64,000 nt of DNA from Dichetophora obliterata (taxonomy: Eukaryota; Arthropoda; Insecta; Diptera; Sciomyzidae), in assembly GCA_963920525.1 (NCBI GenBank), contig OY986437.1, positions 35,867,063 to 35,931,062 on the forward strand. Reading direction: 5' to 3'. Below the pieces are notes generated by a model that searched no databases, was not told the DNA's origin, and saw nothing but the letters and a program-made list of their open reading frames with translations. This document shows, in pieces, positions 34,683 through 46,445 of this stretch (the first letter of the stretch is position 1; each line of letters starts with the position of its first letter). Position numbers and translations under genes: made by a program.

Positions 34683-37600
34683 TTATGGTTTCTTTTTATT
34701 TGGATCCTCGCTTGGTGTCTTAGGGACTTTCGAGGCATCAGTCTTAAGATCTTTAGTCTCTTTTGCATCTTTTTTCTCAACTGATTTCTTATCACCACCA
34801 TCTTTCTTAGCTTCCGCTCCTTGACCCTTTGCATTCGCTTCCTTAGCCTTCTTTTCCGCTTCCCTAGCCTTTGCTTCCTCTTCCTTTTTAGCCTTAGCTT
34901 CAGCATCCAGCTCAGCCTGTCGCTCTGGGCTTATTTCACCGAGAGCATCAATCATCAGACATTTGTATTCTTTTTCGTACTGTTTCTTATTGCCAGTTGC
35001 TGTAGCAGCTGCGGTTGGACGTGAGCATACTTCAACCTCCCGACCATTGTTTAATGCTGTCAACAAACGCGGTTGCACATAGCTCCAGCTTCCTTGATTC
35101 TTATGCTCCTCCTGCACCCAAATAATTTGCGCTTTTGGATAAAGTTCACCCTGTTCCTTTACCAGATCAAAGGGAAAGGGTGAAATCTGTTCAACTCGCA
35201 CGAGAGCTACGTCACATTCAATCGCTCTCAAAGCTCGCTCCTTCACCAAGTCGTAGTACACTTTACCAGTACAGAAAATGAGCTTATTGACATCACTTGG
35301 GTTTTCAGAAGCTGGTCCTGTTTCGGGAATAATTCGTAGGAATTCGGTGCCCTCAACCATTTCGCAGAATTGGCTTTTCGCCATTGGATGACGCAACAAC
35401 GACTTGGGTGTCATTATAATCAAAGGCTTGCGAAAGGGCAAAGCAATCTGTCGGCGCATAATGTGGAAAAAGTTGGCGGGAGTGGTGACATTGGCCACTA
35501 TCCAATTGATGTCGTGTAGCTGGCGTATGGCAAAATCATCTGCCTCAGGTGGAAAAGTATTGGGATCATCAGAGCTCATTTGCAAAAATCGCTCAAGCCG
35601 AGCCGAAGAATGTTCAGGACCCTGGCCTTCCATGCCATGTGGCAATAGCAGAACCATGCCAGATTGACGAACCCATTTGGTCTGACCACTGCTAATACAT
35701 TGATCAATTATGCATTGAGCAGTATTGGCAAAGTCACCGAACTGTGCCTCCCAAATGACCAACGCATTCGGATTGGTCATTGAGTAACCGTGCTCAAAGC
35801 CCAACACAGCATACTCGGAAAGTGAGCTGTTTGAGATAGAGTAAAACGCTTGATCAGGATACAGGTGCTGAAGTGAGTTGTAGGTTACCTTGTCGACCGT
35901 TTGATGATGTAGCACATGATGACGATGCGAAAAGGTTCCGCGCTCAACATCTTGACCGGAGAGACGTACATGAACGCCTTCTTTGAGTAAAGTTCCAAAT
36001 GCCATGGCCTCACCAAGCGCCCAATCAATAGTCTTATTCTCAACCATAGCCTTGCGTGCGGCCAAAATACGCAACAAGCCTTTGTGAATCACAAACTCAG
36101 CTGAATTCGGTGGGGGCTCCGAGAATCGTTTGCCAATGTGCGCCAACGTCTCTTCATTGACACCTGTAGGTGAAACCTTAAAAGAATTTTTTCCCTCAAA
36201 AAAGCCTGACCACGGCGAATCGATCCATTCGTTGTATTTAATATGCGTTTCTTTTTTTGACACTTCAAAAGCCTCCTCACAGATTTTGTCATACTGATCC
36301 CACATGGACTTCACCTCCTCAGCGGTAACCACTTTATCGGCAATCAACTTTGCCGCATACAAATCTAGGCAAGTTTTGTGCTTCCTGATCTTTTGATACA
36401 TGAGCGGTTGCGTAAACATGGGCTCATCAATTTCGTTGTGTCCGTTACGACGATAGCACACCAAATCGATGACCACATCTTTATGAAAGTTAGCGCGCCA
36501 CTCAGCAGCAATCTTCGATACATGCATAACCGCTTCTGGATCGTCAGCATTTACGTGGAAGATCGGTGCATCAACAACGCGGGCCACACCGGTACAGTAT
36601 GGTGAGGAGCGAGAGAAACGGGGATCGGTAGTAAAACCAACTTGATTATTGACCACTATGTGAATGGAACCGTGTGTAGTGTAAGCAGGTAGAGCAGTCA
36701 TGTGAAAGATTTCGTAAACAATGCCTTGACCGCAAAATGCAGCATCACCATGAAGCATCATACCCATAACTTTCTTGCCCTCAGGATCGCAATGAAAGAA
36801 CTGTTCAGCGCGTGCTCTGCCTTGCACCATAGAGTTTACAGATTCTAAATGAGAGGGATTTGCAATAATAGCCAAGCGTATACTTTTATTAGTTACACGA
36901 TTTAAACGTTCCGTGTAGGTGCCCAAATGGTATTTAACATCACCGGAGCCAATATCAGCAGCTTCCAAACCAGCAAATTGTGTAAAAATGTTATTAAGAG
37001 GTTTACGGCAAACGTTGGCCAATGTATTAAGACGTCCACGATGTGGCATTCCTATTATGAAAGACTCTACGCCCAACTTACTCGAAGTGTCAATGATGCC
37101 CTTCATGCAAGGAATCATCATTTCACAACCTTCTAGGCCAAAGCGCTTTTCAGAAGAATATTTCTTAGCCAAGAAAGCTTCAAAGCCAGTGGCCCGTGTT
37201 AAGCGTTCCAAAATTAAACGTTTTTCCGCCGGCGAAAACTTTAGAGTTTCAGGTGTTTCGAAACATTTTCGTATCCAATTGCATTGTTCCAGCGAATTTA
37301 TAAACATAAAGTCGACACCAATATGATTGCAGTATACGTTCTCAAGGCGGTCCAAAATTTCCTTTAACGAAAGCGATTTTTGATCACCTCCAATGAATGT
37401 GGTGCTTGGGAGTTTGAATTTGCGTTCCATATCATGTTCACCAAACATAAACCCAAAATGTTGTCTTAAAACATTCTCATTAGCACGACGACTTTTCCCG
37501 TCCTTGCCAATGGTAGGAGGAGGCACAACGATTCCCAATGGATCAAGCAACGCTGTCAAATGACCGCGTGTCTGATAACTTCGAATAATTGCTTGCACGG

Positions 37601-38033
37601 CCAAATGATCGTCAATATTTTTATCATCTGCAGGAGATCCACTAGCACTAGTACCAGCAAGCCCACCACATATGCTGGCCAATGGCATGGTGTTTCTTTG
37701 TGAAGGTGCTAGATTTGGTGGACTTTGATAAGCGTTATTGCGAAAGTATGCATCCCAAGAAGGGTGCACAGAGGCTGGATCACGACACCACGTGTTAAAC
37801 ATCTGTTCCACGTAGCTCGCAGTGGTACCATTCGCGAAGGAATCTTTGTCAGATGCAGGTTGCTTAGCTGCAGGTGGCTTAGCTACAGCAGGCTTAGCAG
37901 CTTTTGCGCTGTACGTTCTAACTGCTGGAGCGGCTATAGAACTCGTTACAGTTTCTTGAATGTTGCTTATAAGGAAATATTGATGCACCATATGCAATAA
38001 CGTCCTACTCAAGGATATACTTGCTCTATGCAT
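34683..38033 (-). CDS. 2-oxoglutarate dehydrogenase E1 (intronless paralogue)
   Basis: One uninterrupted frame of 1116 residues. E1 of the 2-oxoglutarate dehydrogenase complex decarboxylates 2-oxoglutarate with thiamine diphosphate in the mitochondrial matrix (citric acid cycle). Visible: a basic N-terminus fit for mitochondrial import (1-45); the E2/E3-contact start [20 protein letters not shown] (74-93); DPLGI (164-168); MPHRGRLN (329-336); the ThDP/Mg site HGDAAF (428-433) and NNQVGFTT (462-469); [15 protein letters not shown] (802-816) with its conserved His; and the intact transketolase-like C-terminal domain to about 1033. Residues 1034-1116 are an extra Lys/Glu/Ala-rich tail absent from usual E1 proteins of roughly 1000-1020 residues. 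Lack of introns across 3.35 kb suggests a retrogene, as the main fly gene (Nc73EF) is multi-exon; Drosophila CG33791 is a possible counterpart. Catalytic motifs are intact, so it is probably functional. A short Lys-rich frame at 34622-34906 is only a shadow of the tail. Confidence 0.93.
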   Translation of the reverse strand: MHRASISLSRTLLHMVHQYFLISNIQETVTSSIAAPAVRTYSAKAAKPAVAKPPAAKQPASDKDSFANGTTASYVEQMFNTWCRDPASVHPSWDAYFRNNAYQSPPNLAPSQRNTMPLASICGGLAGTSASGSPADDKNIDDHLAVQAIIRSYQTRGHLTALLDPLGIVVPPPTIGKDGKSRRANENVLRQHFGFMFGEHDMERKFKLPSTTFIGGDQKSLSLKEILDRLENVYCNHIGVDFMFINSLEQCNWIRKCFETPETLKFSPAEKRLILERLTRATGFEAFLAKKYSSEKRFGLEGCEMMIPCMKGIIDTSSKLGVESFIIGMPHRGRLNTLANVCRKPLNNIFTQFAGLEAADIGSGDVKYHLGTYTERLNRVTNKSIRLAIIANPSHLESVNSMVQGRARAEQFFHCDPEGKKVMGMMLHGDAAFCGQGIVYEIFHMTALPAYTTHGSIHIVVNNQVGFTTDPRFSRSSPYCTGVARVVDAPIFHVNADDPEAVMHVSKIAAEWRANFHKDVVIDLVCYRRNGHNEIDEPMFTQPLMYQKIRKHKTCLDLYAAKLIADKVVTAEEVKSMWDQYDKICEEAFEVSKKETHIKYNEWIDSPWSGFFEGKNSFKVSPTGVNEETLAHIGKRFSEPPPNSAEFVIHKGLLRILAARKAMVENKTIDWALGEAMAFGTLLKEGVHVRLSGQDVERGTFSHRHHVLHHQTVDKVTYNSLQHLYPDQAFYSISNSSLSEYAVLGFEHGYSMTNPNALVIWEAQFGDFANTAQCIIDQCISSGQTKWVRQSGMVLLLPHGMEGQGPEHSSARLERFLQMSSDDPNTFPPEADDFAIRQLHDINWIVANVTTPANFFHIMRRQIALPFRKPLIIMTPKSLLRHPMAKSQFCEMVEGTEFLRIIPETGPASENPSDVNKLIFCTGKVYYDLVKERALRAIECDVALVRVEQISPFPFDLVKEQGELYPKAQIIWVQEEHKNQGSWSYVQPRLLTALNNGREVEVCSRPTAAATATGNKKQYEKEYKCLMIDALGEISPERQAELDAEAKAKKEEEAKAREAEKKAKEANAKGQGAEAKKDGGDKKSVEKKDAKETKDLKTDASKVPKTPSEDPNKKKP

Positions 38034-38509
38034 TTTTTTAAAGTATATTAACCCAAAGAATTGTGTGAAATGTCCAAAAGCATTAAATAATTTTTGAATT
38101 TTAAATTTCCGATCTTAAAAATGGATTTTTTTTTATTTTTGATTTGAAAAATTTTTGATTATATTTTTGCTAGATGGTGCACATGTCACTAGAATTTTTT
38201 TTTTATTTCAGCAAAATTTTCAAACTACATTAAATCATTGCCAATGGCGATAAATATTCGGAGTCGAATCGAGTAGGTGAGGCTTAGAATAACGAAGTCA
38301 ATTATTTGGGGGCTCGGCACGAAGCAAAACATTCAATAAACGGTTAGATTCTGAGAAACCAAGATGTGAAGGTAACTTTTCCAAGCCAGCGCTGAGTAGG
38401 TGTCGAGATATGTTTTTAGCAGAGAAAGAAAGTAACGATTATTTCCAAAAAATTAAATAAAAACAATCAACATGTTCCGAGCACATTTTGAATTACTTCA
38501 AAAAATGAT
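38034..38509. other. Upstream region of OGDH paralogue
   Basis: No TATA box or clear promoter on the minus strand. AT-rich, no repeat assigned. Confidence 0.45.
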
Positions 38510-39365
38510 TTTTATTTTTTGAGCTTTAGCAATAAAAATTGAATTTAATTATTATTTATAGATTTTTATATTATTCATAAAAAAAAAATTCTTTTTTAAT
38601 TTTTATTTCCCTTTTTAAGAATAATAATTATTTTTAAGTTTTATTATTTTGCTCAAGAATTAAAATTGTTTCTCAATTTTTAATTTTTCGCTCAGAAATA
38701 AAAGTAATTTCTCAATTTTTATTTCGCTCAAAAATAAAAATCATTCAAAACTAATGATGGCATATTTTAATAAATATATTTTTTATATTTGAGCCTAGTG
38801 CCAAATAAGTTCATGAAGCAACAGGTTGCAACAACAAAAAGTTCTTTGCAGAACAAACCACCAAACAGACTAGACAGACTGTTGCGTTGATAGCTACATC
38901 AACTCTTCAGTAGTGACTTTACCTAGCCTAGTGCTTGGCTTAGCTTCGAAATCGCTAAAATAAATAATTTTTATAAAAAACTTTGAATATGGATCTTGAT
39001 TATGGAAACTCTGACTTCAGTGCGCTAGCAACAACAAAGCTGTGTTGTGTTTTGAGTTTTATGTTTGGTGAAAAAGAAATAAACTCGACAAATGATCTTT
39101 ATTTATGAGCAAAAACAATATAACTCAACAAATAATTCTTATTTCTGAGAATAAAATAAAAATTGAGAAATAATTTTTATTCCTGAGCAAAATAATAAAA
39201 CTAAAAAATAATTATTATTTTTGAACAGAAAAATAAACATAAAAAAATAATTTTTATTTTTGATCAAAAAAATAAAAATCGTAAGATAATTTTTATTGCT
39301 GAGCAATAAAATAAAAATCGTAAGATAATTTTTATTGCTGAGCAATAAAATAAAAATCTTATAAT
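38510..39365. repeat. Two opposed minisatellite tracts
   Basis: The right tract (about 39080-39365) repeats a unit of 39-47 bp, ending in two exact 39-bp copies containing GAGCAATAAAATAAAAATC. The left tract (38510-38750) carries the inverse wording (TTTTATTTCGCTCAAAAATA). About 330 bp of unrelated DNA with GTTGCAACAACAAAAAG lies between. The layout resembles a foldback element. Confidence 0.65.
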
Positions 39366-40719
39366 ATTAACTAAACTTTGAGTTTTTGGATATCGCTTCT
39401 AAGAATTACGATTCCTGGTTCTTAGCTCTTTGTTTTTGAAATTTCTGCAAATACAATTATAGAAATGTAATTTTCGCTTGCTTTTGTTTTTACAACAAAA
39501 ACAATTTGAGAGTAATTTTTGAGTAAAAAATCAATATTTTGGACCTTTTTTGAAAAAAATTATAAAAGCATATACACCATCCTAACGGTACAGTTCAAAC
39601 TATTTTTATTAAGTCTTTTATTGAAATTTTTAACAAAATAATTTTAATGAAAAATATTTATAAACAGCGGAGGTATTTGCATCGAAAGTCAAAACTTTGA
39701 TTTTCATGTCGTTTTTTTCTCATTCTTAGCTAACGATTGGTATCCTTACCCCTGGTATCACAATGGGCCTCATTGGCGTAAGTGGTTCTCGTTTGAGAAA
39801 GCCATACTAACCTAACCGAACCCAACTTAACCTAGCTAACGATGTTTTATAAAAAACCGTTTTACTAAAAATTTTGAAGATATGTGAGTGTTTGTGGTGT
39901 CAAAATTACAACAATTTTTTAAAATTAAATTTTCATAAAAAGTTAGTTTTATTATTATTGATAGTCGATGGTATGAAAAAATAGATTTTTAGACATATTT
40001 TTTGATTGGAAATAGATATTGGGGTAATTTTTGTATAAACTATTTTTATGACATTTATTCTAAAATTTCTTCAATTTAGAAGATATGTGAATGTTTTTGA
40101 TTTCAAAATAACAAACATTTTTAAAATTAAATAGGCGAAAAACTCCGATGTCAAAAATTATTACAATAATAAAAGTAACGTTATTTGAAAAGGGGTACAA
40201 GAGGCGTTATCAAAACTAAATATGTAACAATTTAATCTATTTTGCACACAATATGTATACCAACATTGAGCGAAATTCGTCCAGCCATTTAAATTTGTAT
40301 AAGAGCCGAACAAACAAACAAACAAACAAACAAACAAGCAAACAAACAGAAAATGAGTTTTATAAATATAGATAGATAGTGGACCGGACAGACGTTATCC
40401 TGACCCAATTCAATGATTTTGTTTATAAACGTTTTGTGAATTTGTGAAAAGTTTTGTGAAAGTGAAATTGCCCTTCAAACAACACATACCAGGCGTTTCC
40501 TTTTAAAACATCAATGTATGACGATCAAAATCTGCTGATATATATAGCATTTTAAGTGTTTTATAGTATTCCTCAGCAGACGTTGTCGTGTCACAGACCG
40601 CTTTACTGCCGTATTCGAATCTTCATGACATTCGGAGAAAAAATTTTATAAATTCAACTTTTTTTGGAGTAAATTACCAAATTTTATTTTAATACGACCA
40701 AAACCGTATGAAATATAGC
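39366..40719. other. Intergenic DNA, no gene seen
   Basis: CTAACCTAACCGAACC at about 39808 is a common insect repeat word. No open frame of note. Confidence 0.5.
40308..40348. repeat. AAAC microsatellite
   Basis: About ten CAAA units with one G. Follows CGAAATTCGTCCAGCC, similar to a tail found before the CAAAC run at 62365, so it is probably the end of a dispersed repeat. Confidence 0.9.
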
Positions 40720-41060
40720 ATTTGTCTTTATTTGTGGGCTGTTAAAGGGGGTGTGGAAAATCTTTTCCCTTAAACCATCTCGTACTCGAAACCAGTAAAC
40801 TGCCTAAATTTCAGCTTAATTAAGCTTTAATCTTAACAATTGTTCACGGAAAAGTGTGCGTAACAAAAGTGAGACACTCCCATTTTTAGTACAGTTGCCG
40901 AGAGTAACCATATAAACTAAATTAAAAAATTTTAGTCTAATATGACCATCTGAAATTAAGCATTTTTATTGATTTGTTGGCGGTAAGGGGGGAGTGGCAT
41001 ATTTTTTTCTTCCTAAACCATCTCGTACTTGAAAAAATCAACTGGCAAAAATTCAGCTTA
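40720..41060. repeat. GTGGGCGGTAAAAG module family, two units
   Basis: Units at about 40735 (GTGGGCTGTTAAAGGGGGTG) and 40975 (TTGGCGGTAAGGGGGGAGTG), as in 32505-32840. Confidence 0.7.
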
Positions 41061-41149
41061 CTTTATTTTATACCTGGCGCATTTTGCTTCACTCCACACT
41101 TATTCCCTGAAAGAGAGTTGTAAACAAAGAAATTTTTAAAATCGAAAAA

Positions 41150-41640
41150 AAACAACGCAACAACACTCCCATACAAAGTGACTTTAACAATGTGATAAAA
41201 TCTCTGAAAATACCACAAACCTAATGTAATGACTTAAAACTTTGCACGTAAGCTTTGGTCTCAAATTTGTCAAAATAGAATGAAAACCACGCCTACCTCC
41301 TAAGCAAAGTAACTATATGAAAACGGTCAGTTTTCAAAATATATCGCAAAAATTAATTTAATGTATTAAAATTATGAGCATATGCTAAGAATATTAAAAT
41401 TCACTTTGAGTTTGGAATTTGACGAAGTTGATAAAAACTCGACCAATCTGCCATACAAAGTGACGTCATGAAAGTAGCATAACTGTCATAAATTCCACAA
41501 AAATGTGTGTATTAACAGCATATTTAACACGAAACCTTCCATATCTTTAAAGTGTTCTGCATTTGAGTGTTCGCAAAATTGAATGAACACCACAATAGTA
41601 ATCTATACGAAGTGATGTCATTAAACTTTATCTAAACTTT
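41150..41640. repeat. Dispersed repeat, GGGAGGTAG family, copy 5 (inverted)
   Basis: Contains CTCCCATACAAAGTGACTTT, ACCACGCCTACCTCCTAAG and CCATACAAAGTGACGTCATG, inverse forms of the family words. Confidence 0.75.
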
Positions 41641-42638
41641 ATCTAAACTTCGATCTTAGCTTTAAATTTGTTAAAGTTGTTAAAAATTCAGTTCATAAAC
41701 TTTATAAAAAAAATTACAAAGGTTTTTATTTATTTTCTCCATTCACAATGTTTTTTATAATCACAAAAAGGAACACAAGTGGTCTTATAAAATTCATAAA
41801 ATAAGATCAATAAAATCTATAAAAAAGATCCTAAAATATAAAGCTTAGAGGTCTTTTTATAATTAATAAACAAAAATTTCTACAAACGTGCGAATTTTTT
41901 CGTTACCTTAATGTAGAAATGCAAGTAGCATTTTTTAAATAAAGTTCTTCGCAGATGTCCTTACTTCAACCACCCATCCACCCGAAATCTGACACAATCC
42001 AGCCGAAAATTTTTTAATTGTTATTCAGGGCCTTTCTATGTTAAGGTAAGGAAATAAATTAATGCAAAAATCTATCCGTCAAGCAATTCTTCATTTCAGT
42101 CAAATTTTAGAAATTTGTTCATTTGATATATCATTTCTGATATCAATATTTTGGCATTTAACTTTAAAATTTAGTTCACTAGATTTAAATAAATGTTGCT
42201 TAAATTCAATTAAATAAATTGTTGCAATCTGTAGCAGTCGGTTTCTGTAATTGGTTTTTATTAAACTTTGAAAATAATATATTATTTTAACATTTGCTGT
42301 CGAATGAGAAATTGAAAGAATTTCTCAAGCAATTTTATATAAATTGGAGAAAATCGACTCTTTAAAATCATATTTTATTTATTTTACAGAGTACCAGAAT
42401 TCAGAACTAGATAAGTTTTTAAATTTTTAGAGTTCTAAATTCTGTGTTTATTATAGAGTGGAATAAAATGTACTGAAAACGCTTTGGTAGTAGGAAAGTA
42501 GGAAATATATAAAATTGTACCAAAAAAGTACAATTGTACCGAAAATAACAACCTTGATCCAGAGTTGGCAACTTTAATTCACCAACAGAGAATATGGCTA
42601 TCCCTCTTGCACTCATGATTTAAGCGTAGTTTTTGTTT
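41641..42638. other. Intergenic DNA, no gene seen
   Basis: AT-rich without recognised features. Confidence 0.5.
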
Positions 42639-43252
42639 GGGGCATGTCACACACAGTGGACACGGACAAAATTGTTGTTGTTTTCACGGGTAAAAGAAAC
42701 TCTCAATTTTCAGTTTCTTCCCAGCTGGACAGCTCTAACGCATTCACAAACACATCTAAACAAAATTTTGTTTTCACTAATACATTCATACGTTCTGATG
42801 TTATGATAAAAAAAGAAAGTTATAAATGCTTGTATAGCTTGCTCTGTTACGGCCAAAAATATACTGAACTGGCAAAAAAAAAACAAACCAAACAAAAGGT
42901 GCAATCGAAAGGAAGAATACAAATAATATAATTTAAATCAAATTAACAAATTCTTATTTTCAGAAAACCAAGCAGATTCCCGGGAAACATTTGCGGTTAA
43001 GTGGATAATCAACATAAAACTGAATTTCAACTATAAACATTTTCAAGCAACTGCTGCTGTCGCTGGTGGCATTTTTCGATTTATATAAAAACATGTATTT
43101 TAAAAAATTGTGTGTGATGATACATACATTAATTTCTACGCCATAATCTAAAGGTAAATTGTTTATTTAAAAAAATAAAGAAATTAATTTACAAATTGGA
43201 TTTTGTTATTTGGAAATCAAATGTCAGTTTCAACCTATTGGGAAGGGGATGG

Positions 43253-43493
43253 TCATGACAACGGCATAGGGGGAGAAGAATGCACAGCTGAATTTGTTAT
43301 TGGTGTGAGCAGTTCAGCTAAACCTTTTTTTATGGCTAAGACATGTGTGGCAGACAGAGATGCCAGATCACACAGATAGGAATTTGTCCATATAATCTGC
43401 ACATCGTTGTGCGTATGTTGTAACAATCCTAACGTACATTGTATGGAGAATTTTATATGAACCTCACGTACAAAGCCATATGTCTGTGCCATA
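43253..43493. other. Interior of TIR element, unassigned
   Basis: A short minus-strand frame exists here but resembles nothing known; it is treated as non-coding interior of the enclosing element. Confidence 0.4.
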
Positions 43494-44752
43494 TAAAGGG
43501 TGTCCCAACAAGAACGCAATTTTTAAATTTGGCGCCATTCGAAGTGTCATTGTTTGACATATGAACAATTGTTATTGTTTGCTAGTAGAAGGTACGAGGT
43601 TAGTAAAATAAAGCGCTACACGAATGAACAACGCATTCTCATTGTGAAAATGTTTTACCAAAATGGTGAAAGTTTTGCGGCTACAGTTCGCAAATTGCGA
43701 TCAATTTGGGGTCACAATAATGCTCCAAAAGAGTCAACTGTAAAGAGATTAATGGATAAATTTGCCGAAACTGGCTCTGTTAGTGATGTAAAGACAACAA
43801 CGCGCCTTCGACCAGGTCGATCGACCGAAAATGTCGCAGCTGTGCGTGATGATGTCGCTCAAACTCCATCCAACTCAATTCGACACCAAGCTCAGCAAAT
43901 TGGTGTCTCCAAATCCACTATGCAGCGAATTTTGACGAAAGATTTGCATCTTCATGCATACAAAGTTCAATTGACTCAGGAACTGAAGCCAGCTGACCAT
44001 GGACAGCGAGGGGATTTCGTTAATTGGGTATTGGAGAGACAACATGAAAATGCTGATTTTGCCGCTAAAATCATCTTCAGCGACGAGGCCCATTTCCATC
44101 TTGATGGTTTCGTCAATAGGCAGAATTGTCGCATTTGGGGTGAGGAAAATCCTACGTATGGAGGAATCATTGGACCTTTTTTTTATGAAAATGAGGCAGG
44201 TCAAGCGCAAACAGTCAATGGTGTTCGGTATCGTGAAATGATAACCAGTTTTTTCTTGCCTAGAATTGAAGAAATGAATGTGGAGGGCATGTGGTTCCCT
44301 CAAGACGGCGCCACATGTCATACAGCCAGAGAAACAATTCAATTGCTGCATTAGTCATTTCCCGGTCGTGTTATTTCGCGTTTTGGAGATCAGAATTGGC
44401 CACCTAGATCGTGCGATTCAACACCATTAGATTTTTTTTCTTTGGGTTTTTTTGAAGTCGATAGTTTACGCGAATAAGCCGACGACGACTCAAGCCTTAA
44501 AAGAGGAAATTGGACGCTGCATTAATGAAATTTAAATGACCGCAGCATTTATGCAAAACGGTCATTGAAAATTTCATTAAAAGATCGCTTGTATGCCAGC
44601 AAAGCCGCGGCGGCCATCTGCACGATATATTGTTCCATACATAACCTCATTCTGTCTACTTTACGATATAATAAAGTTTCACAATTTTTTTTTTTAAATA
44701 TCTGTGTTTTATTTAAAATTTAAAAATTCCGCTCTTGTTGGGACACCCTTTA
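43494..44752 (+). mobile_element. Mariner-family transposon, DD41D type
   Basis: 1259 bp with inverted ends of about 37 bp starting TAAAGGGTGTCCCAACAAGA, and TA duplicated at both sides (43492-43493, 44753-44754). The reconstructed target TGCCATATGGCA is a perfect palindrome with the TA at its centre. Carries one damaged transposase. The end sequence and D-D spacing fit the rosa/DD41D group known from tephritids. Confidence 0.9.
43554..44537 (+). pseudogene. Broken DD41D mariner transposase
   Basis: About 260 residues are open, covering an N-terminal helix-turn-helix region (YTNEQRILIVKMFYQNG) and the first two catalytic aspartates (IIFSDEAHFH and WFPQDGATCH). A TAG at 44352-44354 ends the frame, which resumes directly to the third Asp in STPLDFF, with 41 residues between the second and third Asp. 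A one-base frameshift near 44450 and further stops follow. Not functional as it stands. The first residues upstream of KIKRYTNEQ may be untranslated. Confidence 0.88.
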
Positions 44753-44847
44753 TATGGCATATTTTGCTGTTAGGTGTCTGGCTGGGTTATTTTACCCGCG
44801 AAAACAACAACAAATTTGCCCGTGTCCGCGCAAGTGTGACATGCCCC

Positions 44848-45281
44848 TTTGCAAATTATCGTCGTTTTACTTTTCTCTACACATTCTTATATTATTCGTA
44901 ATTGGATTTTCATAGTCCGAACTCGATTTTGTGCAGGTTCTATATCGAATTATTTCGTTATTAGGTAAAAAAATTATAAAACATCTGGTGCACCAAAATA
45001 AGAACATTTCTTAAAAATATAGTAAAAAGTTATCATAAATAATATTAAGTAAAAGTTGCATAGTCTTCTTAAAAATAAGGAAAAACCCACAAAGAAAGAT
45101 TTTGCAAGTGTGACTCATCACTGAAAAAAACTTCCTTTAAGAAGAACAACAAAAATCAGTCAAAATAAAACAAGTGGTTGGATTAGAATTCAAGGTGAGA
45201 GATATTGCAGTATATAAATTATTGGGAACACCTAAGAAGATATTGGCCAACAATCTTGAATATATTCCAAAGAAAACAGAA
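44848..45281. other. Jra upstream region and 5' untranslated region
   Basis: No TATA box recognised. An initiator-like ATCAGTC at about 45154 could mark transcription start. The GTG-initiated extension of the open frame before 45282 is not used: the ATG at 45282 aligns with the start of fly Jra. Confidence 0.4.
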
Positions 45282-46445
45282 ATGAAAACAGTGGCATCCT
45301 CCGCGAACTCAACGGGATGTGGCCCAGTCAATCCTCACACAATAACCACAACCGCCGCACCCAGTTTAAATATCGTCACAAAGTCTGAAGCTGACGCCAC
45401 TGGCAATATGCAATTTCAGACACCCAACGCAACTGCATCAGGATCCAATCCAAATAAACGTCCAATTTCCTTGGATCTCAACAAGCCTAAGAAACCGCGT
45501 TTAGTAGCACCCTCGCCACTAGTACTAGAATCTCCAGATATGCAGGCCATTAAGACGCTGAATACGCCCGATTTGGAAAAGATTCTGCTTTCAAGCAACT
45601 TGCTGCAAACTCCACAGCCGGGACATGTGTTCCCCACCAAAGTTTTACCGGTGAGTACATATCTTAACCCTAGAATACTACCCTTATTTCACTAGACGTT
45701 AGAATTACGAGAAGTGAATACATTTTACGTAGGTTAGTATTCTAGGGTTAAGCTTGTTCAGAATATTTTTAAAACTATCTTATTTCACCTCACTTAGGTC
45801 ACTTCGGAGCAGGAAGCATTCGGCAAGGGTTTCGAGGAGGCATTGCACAGTCTGCATAACAGCAACAAAAATTCACATGTTCAAATAATCGACAACAGTA
45901 GCAGCAATAACAATAATGCCATCAACATCGGCAATACCACAACTTCAGTGGCTGCAGCAACAAGTGTGGCCAATTCAGCGGCTACTACAGCCACTGGCAC
46001 CGTCATGAGTGGTGGTTCCTTTATTTACACCAACTTGGGTAAGTTTTAAAATAAATGTAAATTGGATGTGTACTTTTTATCTCAAATTTGTATTTTGGCA
46101 GAATCTAATTTCCCCATTGCAATTAAAGATGAGCCACAAAATGCACCCGCTTCGCCACCAGTTAGTCCCATCGACATGGAAACGCAGGAAAAAATAAAAT
46201 TGGAACGTAAACGTCAACGCAATCGTGTGGCTGCTTCGAAGTGTCGCAAACGCAAGCTGGAACGCATCTCAAAGCTAGAGGACAAAGTCAAGATGCTTAA
46301 GGGTGAAAATGTCGATTTAGGTGCCGTTGTCAAGACACTCAAAGATCATGTGGCACAGCTGAAGCAGCAAGTAATCGATCACATCGAGACTGGCTGCAGC
46401 ATTCCAACAATTTACAATGGTCAAGCATTACTGCAGGGCAAATAA
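45282..46445 (+). CDS. Jra: Jun-related antigen (c-Jun/AP-1 bZIP factor)
   Basis: Three coding exons: 45282-45650, 45798-46038 and 46102-46445, with donors GTGAGT and GTAAGT and acceptors TTAG and GCAG. They give 317 residues; Drosophila Jra has 289. It dimerises with Kayak (Fos), binds AP-1 sites and is activated by JNK (Basket) in dorsal closure and immune or stress responses. Visible: JNK-type sites ESPD (84-85) and NTPD (95-96) in a delta-like region after KPKKPRL; a TPQPG block; a low-complexity Asn/Ser/Thr stretch in exon 2; a sumoylation-type IKDE (211-214); the DNA-binding basic region [13 protein letters not shown] (243-255); and a zipper with Leu262, 269, 276, 283 and 290 at perfect sevens. 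Drosophila Jra is, as I recall, without coding introns, so these introns are notable. Intron 1 carries a MITE. The stop is at the family's normal end but is followed by a long in-frame open stretch. Confidence 0.93.
45668..45747. mobile_element. Tiny piggyBac-like MITE in Jra intron 1
   Basis: 80 bp with inverted ends CCCTAGAATACTA and TAGTATTCTAGGG, flanked by TTAA on both sides (45664-45667, 45748-45751). TTAA duplication and CCCTAGAA ends are piggyBac-superfamily hallmarks. Without it and one TTAA the 147-bp intron would be 63 bp, like the other short introns here. Confidence 0.92.

Larger units (their letters stand above)
42639..44847. mobile_element. TIR element containing the mariner
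   Basis: Ends of about 63 bp are inverted: left starts GGGGCATGTCACAC and contains GGACACGG and TTGTTGTTGTTTTC; right is the inverse (GAAAACAACAACAAATTTGC, then GTGTGACATGCCCC). The original element would be about 950 bp; the mariner adds the rest. No transposase of its own. Class unsettled. Confidence 0.8.

Noticed and set aside
34622..34906. Lys/Arg-rich short protein at the end of OGDH
   Set aside because: Alternate frame of the charged OGDH tail; no independent support.
39733..39835. Telomere-like CCTAA repeats or tRNA-derived SINE
   Set aside because: Only a few CTAACC words, no tRNA fold or polymerase III boxes that I could defend.
45174..45281. Longer Jra N-terminus from upstream GTG
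   Set aside because: Non-ATG start; the peptide before 45282 has no Jra similarity, while the ATG at 45282 begins the family-type N-terminus.
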